64,000 nt of DNA. Origin: Pseudoxanthomonas wuyuanensis (GTDB lineage: Bacteria; Pseudomonadota; Gammaproteobacteria; Xanthomonadales; Xanthomonadaceae). Positions 56,975-64,000 of the stretch are shown here, in pieces; the first letter of the stretch is position 1; every line of letters begins with the position of its first letter. Location: positions 339,457 through 403,456 of the forward strand of contig NZ_OCND01000003.1 of assembly GCF_900215535.1 (NCBI RefSeq). Reading direction: 5' to 3'. Under the pieces are notes generated by a model. That model searched no databases, had not been told where the DNA came from, and saw only the letters and a program-made list of their open reading frames with translations. The position numbers were made by a program, and so were the translations under genes.

Positions 56975-57907
56975 TCAGCCGCTCCCCGTGCGAGTGCGTA
57001 CGGTGTCATCGGCCAGGCGAGCCGCCAGGGTAGCCGCAAAGCGGTCGGCGCTGCCAGGAACCTGATCGAAGAACAGCGAGGGCTCGGTGAGTTCCAGTTC
57101 CAGTAGCCGGGGGCGTCCATCTGCGTCGCGAATCAGGTCGATCCGGGCATAGGCCAGCGGCTGCTCCAACTGGAGCAGGCGGCCGGTAGCGGCAAGCGTC
57201 CGTTCGGCCAGGGCCAGTTCGTCGGCGCCAGCGGGACAGGCGGTGATGTCTCCGAGGGCAAAAGGGTCCGCTTGATCGGAGCCGCCAGGCAGCAACAACG
57301 GCCCCTTGCGGATGGCATGGCTGAACCGGCCATCGAAATAGAGCAGGGCGGTCTCGCCGGCACTGTCGACGGCAGGCAGGTAAGGTTGCAGCATCGCGCT
57401 GCGTTGCTGATCCAGCAGGCGCGCCAGGTGATTGCCGGCCGCGAACTGCTGATCGCGCCGGTAGCGTTGGGTGTCGCGGGCACCTGCGCTGACCGCGGGC
57501 TTGATCACCAGTTCCTCCGCCGATTGTCCGTCCAGGAAGCCTTGCAGCGCGTCCAGCGGTTCGGCATCGGGTTCGACGAAGACGGTCGGCACCACCGGCA
57601 CTCCGAGCGTCAGCAGGTCGGAAAGATAGTGCTTGTCGGTATTCCAGCGAATCACGTGCAACGGATTGATCAGCATGGCAGTTGCGCTGACCCGCTCGCA
57701 CCAGGCCAGGAACTCGGGCAGCCGTTCCGTGTAGTCCCAGGGCGAGCGCAGCAGCACCGCATCGAAGCGCTGCCAACTGACGCTGGCGTCATCCCAGGCC
57801 ACTGCGCGGGCCTGGATACCGGCGCGCGCACAGGCATCCAGCAAGGGGGCCAGATCTTCGTCGTGGCTGGCGGCGGCGACGGCGGTGACAAGGGCTAGCG
57901 TTTTCAT
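56975..57907 (-). CDS. ATP-grasp domain protein
   Basis: A 310-residue protein of the ATP-grasp superfamily (RimK/glutathione-synthetase-like). The pre-ATP-grasp N-terminal domain (residues 1-100, [20 protein letters not shown]) is followed by [18 protein letters not shown] (ATP-lysine and glycine loop) and the metal-binding [14 protein letters not shown] near residues 265-278. Such enzymes make C-N or peptide-like bonds using ATP. The substrate is unknown. The start is ATG 57907 ([19 protein letters not shown]) next to GGAGGG; the frame is open further upstream without family similarity. Confidence 0.85.
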   Translation of the reverse strand: MKTLALVTAVAAASHDEDLAPLLDACARAGIQARAVAWDDASVSWQRFDAVLLRSPWDYTERLPEFLAWCERVSATAMLINPLHVIRWNTDKHYLSDLLTLGVPVVPTVFVEPDAEPLDALQGFLDGQSAEELVIKPAVSAGARDTQRYRRDQQFAAGNHLARLLDQQRSAMLQPYLPAVDSAGETALLYFDGRFSHAIRKGPLLLPGGSDQADPFALGDITACPAGADELALAERTLAATGRLLQLEQPLAYARIDLIRDADGRPRLLELELTEPSLFFDQVPGSADRFAATLAARLADDTVRTRTGSG

Positions 57908-58018
57908 GCCCTCCAGTCTAAACGCAGGAAACCCCGCAGTTTCCAATTGCCCGAAAGTACCTGTGTCACGCTCGGGGGCGTGGGTAGAATGGGCGTTCAT
58001 CCAGAAACGGACATGGTC

Positions 58019-58770
<752 letters not shown>

Positions 58771-58771
<1 letters not shown>

Positions 58772-59400
58772 TGGCCTGGACCCGCGATGAAATGGCCCAA
58801 CGCGCTGCGCGCGAGCTGATCGACGGCGCCTACGTGAACCTGGGCATCGGCCTGCCGACCCTGGTGGCCAACCATATCCCCGAGGGAATGGATGTCTGGT
58901 TGCAGTCCGAAAACGGGTTGCTCGGCATCGGCCCGTTCCCGACCGAGGCCGAAATCGATGCCGACCTGATCAACGCCGGCAAGCAGACCGTCACCGCGCG
59001 GGCGGGCGCCAGTTATTTCGGCAGCCACGACTCGTTCGCGATGATCCGCGGCGGCCATATCGACCTGGCAGTGCTGGGCGCCATGCAGGTCACCGACAAG
59101 GGCGATCTGGCCAACTGGATGGTCCCTGGCAAGATGGTCAAGGGCATGGGGGGGGCCATGGACCTGGTCGCGGGGGTCAAGCGCATCGTTGTGCTGATGG
59201 AGCACGTCGCGAAAGACGGCAGTCACAAAATCCTGCCGCAGTGCGACCTGCCGCTGACCGGGGTGGGGGTGGTGGACCGCATCATCACCGACCTGGCGGT
59301 ATTCGACGTGACCGCGGACGGCCTGGTCCTGGTGGAAACTGCGGACGGCGTCACGGATGATGAGCTGCGCGGCAAAACCGGGGTGCCGTTCAAGAAATAG
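58771..59400 (+). CDS. scoB: 3-oxoacid CoA-transferase subunit B
   Basis: A 209-residue beta subunit. The catalytic glutamate is in [15 protein letters not shown], and [19 protein letters not shown] is also family-typical. ATG 58771 follows AGGAGA; GTG 58768 is an alternative. Paired with scoA. Confidence 0.94.
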
Positions 59401-59594
59401 CGGCCGGTCGCAGCGAAAATGCGCTGCGAGTATCGAAATGGCTGAGAAAAGCCGCCAGGCCAGGCGGAATCCTTAAGCCAGGCTGTATATCCGGAAGACC
59501 CCAAGCACGAAATCCCCGGCTTCACCGCTCTTTTCCATGGCCTGGGTTATAGTTGAAACTCAGGGGTATAACACCGGATAGCTTGAGGGTTCTC

Positions 59595-61946
59595 ATGAAG
59601 TTTCGCTTTGGCGGCGCTTGCGCGTCGATTATTCTGTTGGCCGGCTGCAGCGGTGGGGACCCGGGCAGCCAACTGGGGCAGTTGCGGGGGGCGGCATCAT
59701 CTACCGCGGAGAAGAACGCCAATTTGCTGGCTAAAGCGCGGCCGGTTGCTCGTGACGCGTCGCAATCGATAGCGAACTCGCCAGACCGTGGCGCATTGAT
59801 GAGTTATCGCAACAACCGCACCGCCAGCAAGCAGGAAGGCGCCTACACCTGGTATCCGGTTGCAATCAGCGAAGAGCACGCGATCAAGTCGTTGCTCACC
59901 GGCGAAATGATCATCCCTTCGCCGGATGGCAGCCAGGTCAAGCTGCGCTACGAGCGCCATGAAGAACATCCCGACGGCAACTGGACCTGGGTGGGGCGGC
60001 TTGTCGACGGCGACCAGATGCAGGAAGCCATCATCACCTTCGGCGAAAAGGCCGTTTACGGTTCCATTCCGCAGCCCAACGGCGCTGCGCCGCTGAGCCT
60101 GCAGACCCGTAGCGGATCGCTGTTCGCAGTGACCACCGATCTGTCCAAGCAGAAGTCGCCCAACAGCGGCACTACCGACATGATGGTGCCGCCGGCACTG
60201 GCGTTGCGCGAATCGCTAGCGCAGCAGGTGCAACAGTCGGCACCGGTACAGCAGTCGGCAACGGTGATGGCCAGCGCCCCACCCACCTCTGCCAATACTA
60301 TCGATGTTGCGGTCGGGTATACGCAGGGTTTCAGGGCTCGGGAGGGTAGCCAGTCCGCCGCGGTTACACGACTCACCTTCCTGATGCAGGTGGCCAACCA
60401 GGCGTATACCAATAGCAACATCAACGGTTATCTTCGGATGGTACGTGCGGTCGAAGTCAACTATGCCGACAATACCAAGAACAGCGATGTGCTGAGCGCG
60501 CTCACCGGACACAATGGCACCTCGCCGGTTTCCATCCCCTCGGCGCTTCAACCTCTTCACACCGCCCGCAATGAATATGGCGCAGACGTGGTCGTCTTGG
60601 TACGGAAGTTCCAGACGCCGGAGAATGATGGCTGCGGTATCGCCTGGTTGAACGGTGCGGATCAGACCGCTATCGTTCCCAGCGCTGATGACGATTTTGG
60701 TTTCGCGGTGGTCAGCGACGGCAGCGACACGGGCACCGACGGCAACAGCTATTTCTGTGCGCCCGAAACCTTGGTGCATGAGGTGGGCCATGTCATGGGT
60801 TCTGCCCATGATCGCGATAATTCGAGGAAGAGCGACAACAGTCTGCAGTATGGCGCCTATGCCTATTCCTTTGGCATGAAGACCGATTCGTCGAATGGGA
60901 ACTTCTATACGATCATGTCTTATGGCGATAATAATCAGACGCCTTATCGCACTTTTTCAAACCCCGCAATTACCATCTGTGGGGGCCGTGCGTGCGGCGT
61001 GGCTAATGCGACGGACAATGCACGTAGCTTGAATCAGACTATTCCTCTGGTAGCACAGTTCCGTGCCACGGTAGTGCCTTTCGATAGCACCCCCAACCTT
61101 CATGTAATAAAGAAGCAAGGTTCCTCTGGTTATACGGAAATGCATTCTCTGACCGGATACAGTGACTTCCAGAGTTATTCAAGAAATCTTGCTACAACTC
61201 TAGCCCGCAGTGGGAATGATCGTTCTTGGGAGTTCCAGTTGGGGGATTACAATGGGGACGGTATTCTTGACCTGTACGCAGTGAAGAAAATGGGGGCCTC
61301 TGGTAAAACTGAGGTTCACATTATGGATGGAAAAAGTGGGTTCAAATCCTATCTATTGAACGTAGCTACTGCTCAAGCGAGAACCGGGACCGATGGCCGA
61401 TGGGAATTCCGGTTAGGCGATTACAATAAGGACGGGAAGTTGGATCTGTATGGCATTGACAGAACTGGAGGGAGTGGAAAAACAGATGTCCATGTTCTGA
61501 GTGGTGCTGATAAGTTTCAAACCTATCTTCTGCACAGTGCAACGGCACTTGGCGCCACTGGTGTCAACGATGCGTGGAAGTTTGAGTTAGGTGATTACAA
61601 TAAGGATGGAAACCTTGATATTTATGCAATCAAGAAAAATGGCTTGTCTGGCCGCACTGAGGCTCATGTGTTGAATGGAGCGGGTGGATTTAAATCGTTC
61701 CTTCTTAATAAGGCAACTGCTTTGGGAGCCACTGGAACAGACGGTTTATGGGATTTCAAAGTCGCTGATTATGATCTGGATGGGAAACCGGATATTTACG
61801 GTATAAAAAGAGTCGGTAGCTCTGGGAAGACAGAAGTTCATATCTTAAGCGGAGCAAGCGTTTTTCAGTCCTTTTCTTTGCATAAGGCTACTGCTCTAGG
61901 GAATACTGGGACTGACTACGCATGGGAGTTCGTTGTTTCTAAATAA
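59595..61946 (+). CDS. Lipoprotein metzincin protease with FG-GAP-like repeats
   Basis: A 783-residue predicted lipoprotein (lipobox LAGC, Cys18). The zinc-binding metzincin motif HEVGHVMGSAHD gives ligands His395, His399 and His405 with general base Glu396; the Met-turn is IMSYGD shortly after. The catalytic domain resembles reprolysin-like (M12B) proteases and is preceded by a propeptide-like region of about 200 residues. Residues 500-783 hold about five tandem repeats of about 57 residues (GDYNKDGKLDLYGI, SGKTDVHVLSG), whose DxNxDGxxD loops suggest Ca2+ binding, as in FG-GAP/VCBS propellers. The repeat-coding DNA is distinctly more AT-rich than the protease part. Confidence 0.87.
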   Translation: MKFRFGGACASIILLAGCSGGDPGSQLGQLRGAASSTAEKNANLLAKARPVARDASQSIANSPDRGALMSYRNNRTASKQEGAYTWYPVAISEEHAIKSLLTGEMIIPSPDGSQVKLRYERHEEHPDGNWTWVGRLVDGDQMQEAIITFGEKAVYGSIPQPNGAAPLSLQTRSGSLFAVTTDLSKQKSPNSGTTDMMVPPALALRESLAQQVQQSAPVQQSATVMASAPPTSANTIDVAVGYTQGFRAREGSQSAAVTRLTFLMQVANQAYTNSNINGYLRMVRAVEVNYADNTKNSDVLSALTGHNGTSPVSIPSALQPLHTARNEYGADVVVLVRKFQTPENDGCGIAWLNGADQTAIVPSADDDFGFAVVSDGSDTGTDGNSYFCAPETLVHEVGHVMGSAHDRDNSRKSDNSLQYGAYAYSFGMKTDSSNGNFYTIMSYGDNNQTPYRTFSNPAITICGGRACGVANATDNARSLNQTIPLVAQFRATVVPFDSTPNLHVIKKQGSSGYTEMHSLTGYSDFQSYSRNLATTLARSGNDRSWEFQLGDYNGDGILDLYAVKKMGASGKTEVHIMDGKSGFKSYLLNVATAQARTGTDGRWEFRLGDYNKDGKLDLYGIDRTGGSGKTDVHVLSGADKFQTYLLHSATALGATGVNDAWKFELGDYNKDGNLDIYAIKKNGLSGRTEAHVLNGAGGFKSFLLNKATALGATGTDGLWDFKVADYDLDGKPDIYGIKRVGSSGKTEVHILSGASVFQSFSLHKATALGNTGTDYAWEFVVSK

Positions 61947-61963
61947 TCGGTGCTTCTTCATTC

Positions 61964-61991
61964 GCAACCTTTGGGATTTCCCAAAGGTTGC
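61964..61991 (+). terminator. Strong hairpin after the protease gene
   Basis: GCAACCTTTGGGA and TCCCAAAGGTTGC form a perfect 13-bp inverted repeat with a 2-base gap, 18 bases after the stop. There is no long T-run, so it is terminator-like only. Confidence 0.55.
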
Positions 61992-62295
61992 AGCGAACGA
62001 AGCTATGCCAGGAAAATTGAGAGCCTTCGTGAAGGCGTGTGAGTAGTTTGCTTCAGCCGGGAGGCCGGAAGCCGCGCCAAAGAACACTTTGAGTCAGTTC
62101 GCCGGTTGCTGGATTTCTTGCACGCTTGCACGATGCCTTCATCGATCAGGCATCTGGCGCTACCTCTTGAATCCCTAGACCAACTCGTGGGAGTCCCCCG
62201 GCTCTGCCGGGGAGGCAGCAGCCGTTTGACCTATCGGGAGTCCACCCTGGAGACTCCGCACTATGAGCCGCCAGCACACGAGACGGGGGCGTGTC
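61992..62295. other. Gene-free stretch before the insertion sequence
   Basis: About 300 bases without a supported gene. It includes a short hairpin CCCCGGC-TCT-GCCGGGG (62196-62212) and GAGTCC/GGAGACTCC repeats around it. This may be a decayed intergenic repeat. Confidence 0.45.
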
Positions 62296-62299
62296 CTAG
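62296..62299. other. Left CTAG target duplication
   Basis: CTAG directly precedes the left IS end and is repeated at 63469-63472. Confidence 0.7.
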
Positions 62300-63468
62300 G
62301 GAACCTCTGAACAATTCCCGCACGATGTTGGACAATAGCAACCATTGAAGCAAGTGGTGTGAAGCGATGACGCAGCTAACGTTCGGCGATGCGGAGTACG
62401 CGGGTAAACGCAAGCAGACGCGGCGGGAAGTGTTTCTGGCGGAGATGGAGCAAGTGGTGCCGTGGAATGCGCTGCTGAAGCTGATTGCCCCGCATTACCC
62501 GAAGTCGGGCCGTCCGGGTCGTCAGCCCTACGCGCTGGAGACGATGTTGCGCATTCACTTTCTGCAGCAGTGGTATGCCTTGAGCGACCCGGCGATGGAA
62601 GAAGCGTTGTACGAGATAGCCTCGTTGCGCCAGTTTGCGAAGTTGTCGCTGCTGGAGGCGATTCCGGATGAGACGACGATGCTGCACTTCCGTCATTTGT
62701 TGGAACGCCACGGCCTGGCGGCGAAGCTGCTGTCGGCGGTGAATGCAGACCTGTCCCGGCGCGGTTTGCTACTGCGGCAGGGGACCATGGTGGATGCGAC
62801 GATTGTTCATGCCCCGAGTTCAACCAAGAACAGCACCGGCACGCGCGACCCTGAGATGCATCAGGCCAAGAAGGGCAACCAATGGTTCTTCGGGCTGAAG
62901 GCGCATATTGGCGCGGACTACGAATCGGGCCTGGTGCATACGGTGGTGACGACGTCGGCCAATGTGGCCGATGTCACGCAGACGCACGCGTTGCTGCATG
63001 GCAAGGAGCGGCTCGTCTTCGGGGATGCCGGCTACACCGGTGCAGACAAGCGGGAGGAGCTAAAGCGCAAGCGTCGATTGACTTGGCACATTGCTGAGCG
63101 TCGACATAAGGTCAACGCGCTACCGGAAGGCGAGTTGAAGCGCGTGACCGAGTGGGTCGAACATCTGAAGGCCAAGGTGCGCGCACGCGTGGAGCATCCG
63201 TTCCGAGTGCTCAAGCAGCAATTTGGCTTCCAGAAGACACGTTACCGGGGGCTGGCCAGGAACAACGCTCAGTTGCAGACGTTGTTTGCGCTGTCGAACT
63301 TGTGGATGGTGCGGCGACGAATTCTGGCCAACGCAGGGGAGTTGCGCCTATGAGGCGGGAAATCCCGCCGCAAAGCGCCACAAGCGGCGCTTGAAACGAC
63401 AATCGAAGGGCCTTGCATGCCATTTTCCCCGCATTTTGCGCATTCGGGCTGCGTTATTCAGAGCTTCC
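62300..63468. mobile_element. Complete IS5-family insertion sequence
   Basis: A 1169-bp element. The ends are imperfect inverted repeats: left GGAACCTCTGAACAATTC, right (reverse complement) GGAAGCTCTGAATAACGC. Both are flanked by CTAG, the target duplication expected of this IS group. One transposase gene fills the element. Internal hairpins (GGCGGGA-AA-TCCCGCC, 63356-63371) follow the gene. Confidence 0.88.
62367..63353 (+). CDS. IS5-family transposase
   Basis: A 328-residue DDE transposase. The three acidic sites are in VDATIVHAP, FGDAGYTGADKRE and RARVEHPFRVLKQQFGFQ (the Y-R-E-like signature of IS5). The N-terminal helix-turn-helix region reads TRREVFLAEMEQVVPW. The frame is intact, so the element is probably functional. 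Confidence 0.93.
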   Translation: MTQLTFGDAEYAGKRKQTRREVFLAEMEQVVPWNALLKLIAPHYPKSGRPGRQPYALETMLRIHFLQQWYALSDPAMEEALYEIASLRQFAKLSLLEAIPDETTMLHFRHLLERHGLAAKLLSAVNADLSRRGLLLRQGTMVDATIVHAPSSTKNSTGTRDPEMHQAKKGNQWFFGLKAHIGADYESGLVHTVVTTSANVADVTQTHALLHGKERLVFGDAGYTGADKREELKRKRRLTWHIAERRHKVNALPEGELKRVTEWVEHLKAKVRARVEHPFRVLKQQFGFQKTRYRGLARNNAQLQTLFALSNLWMVRRRILANAGELRL

Positions 63469-63472
63469 CTAG
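63469..63472. other. Right CTAG target duplication
   Basis: CTAG directly follows the right IS end and equals the left copy. Confidence 0.7.
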
Positions 63473-63641
63473 ATTTTGTGTAAACGGGTCGCAGGCAGGA
63501 AGCTGCCGCATAGCCCGGAGACACGATGAGCAAGCGCAACCACGAGGAATCCCGACGAGCTGCTGTCCAGCCGACGTCCCCCCGGTTTTGAGTAGCGCGG
63601 TGATTTGGAGTCCAATTCGTCGTCCCTGAAGAACTCAGTCG

Positions 63642-63679
63642 ACGCATGACGCATAGCGTTTTTGACGCTTTTCATGCGT
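63642..63679. other. Two-tier hairpin before the second transposase
   Basis: ACGCATGA...TCATGCGT enclose GCGTTTTTGACGC. It may mark an IS end or block read-in transcription. The rest of 63473-63739 shows no gene. Confidence 0.4.
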
Positions 63680-63739
63680 GCCGGAGCTACCAGTTTTCGA
63701 TACGCTGAGGGCTGATTTCTTGCAGTTTGGAACCAGCCC

Positions 63740-64000
63740 ATGCGCAAGCGCTCCGCTGCCGCCGACAGTGCCGCGGCCCACGCCGACGAGTTGTTCCGTT
63801 CTCGCCTTGAGAACCAGATCGACCTGCGGCATCCCCTGGCGAAGCTGGCCAGCCGGATGCCTTGGGGTGATCTGGAAGATGCGCTGGCCCCGACCTTGCC
63901 ACCCGTGCCGTGCAACCCCAGTTCGCTCACGCGCTGGCGTCAGCGGTTGGGCGAGGTGGGCATGGAAGAACTGCTGGCGCAGACGGTCGCGGCGGCGCGA
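63740..64000 (+). pseudogene. Internally deleted IS5-type transposase (runs off the window)
   Basis: From ATG 63740 the frame is open to the edge (87 codons). The start SRLENQIDLRHPLAKLASRM is the N-terminus of a different IS5-family transposase. Residues 40-55 (WGDLEDALAPTLPPVPCNPS) then jump straight to SLTRWRQRLGEVGMEELL, which in full-length relatives lies some 70 residues further on. The middle of the DNA-binding part therefore appears deleted in frame. The rest is outside the window, so its state is unknown. Confidence 0.6.

Noticed and set aside
59546..59563. A third copy of the MarR-type operator before the metalloprotease (GGGTTATAGTTGAAACTC)
   Set aside because: It shares 13 of 18 bases with the fah site but is not palindromic, and the gene has no link to tyrosine catabolism; chance similarity is more likely.

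Overview
The window is a high-GC chromosomal segment that reads as a member of the Xanthomonadaceae (Xanthomonas, Stenotrophomonas, Lysobacter, Pseudoxanthomonas group). The evidence is a Clp-type CRP homologue, the KynA and class 1A SpeD sequences, the trp gene order next to clp, and an O-antigen locus set between metB and etfA. I cannot fix the genus by eye.

Region 1 (1-9825) is mostly aromatic amino-acid catabolism. It holds a secreted nuclease with a Calx-beta domain (running off the left edge), tryptophan 2,3-dioxygenase with a Nudix hydrolase, a POT-family peptide permease, and a MarR regulator divergent from hppD and hmgA. The hppD promoter carries a perfect 18-bp palindrome in its spacer. 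A near copy overlaps the -10 of the fumarylacetoacetase/maleylacetoacetate isomerase pair at 33858-35602, so hppD, hmgA, fah and maiA form a complete tyrosine-to-fumarate/acetoacetate route with a probable shared repressor.

Region 2 (10014-20742) has a CaCA-type antiporter, a six-gene mrp Na+/H+ antiporter operon whose members nearly all overlap by ATGA, an NAD-dependent epimerase-like protein, an Mpo1/DUF962 protein, purC, a J-domain membrane protein and rpe. Region 3 (21358-30419) is the split trp operon: trpE, a ClpP-like foreign-looking gene, trpG, a heptamer repeat, trpD, an ABM-domain gene, trpC and a HAD phosphatase. It is followed by a dispersed-repeat stretch, a TauE/SafE permease, clp and speD. 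Region 4 (30420-41568) contains a guanidine-II riboswitch with a Gdx exporter, coq7, rplM-rpsI, tRNA-Gln, a 2OG-Fe oxygenase, fah-maiA, pilU, a DUF4398/OmpA pair, a DUF465 protein, and the cystathionine beta-synthase/MetB transsulfuration pair.

Region 5 (41571-55076) is the variable lipopolysaccharide locus, clearly less GC-rich than its flanks. It encodes an ABC O-antigen exporter (Wzm/Wzt), a methyltransferase/P-loop fusion that shares its C-terminal domain with Wzt, a sulfotransferase-like coiled-coil protein, two very large multi-domain glycosyltransferases, a second methyltransferase and a lipoprotein. etfAB closes the locus. Region 6 (56975-64000) has an ATP-grasp enzyme, scoAB CoA-transferase, a lipoprotein metzincin protease with FG-GAP-like repeats, a complete IS5-type element with CTAG duplications, and the start of a second, internally deleted transposase. 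Several families of intergenic palindromic and heptamer repeats are scattered through the window.
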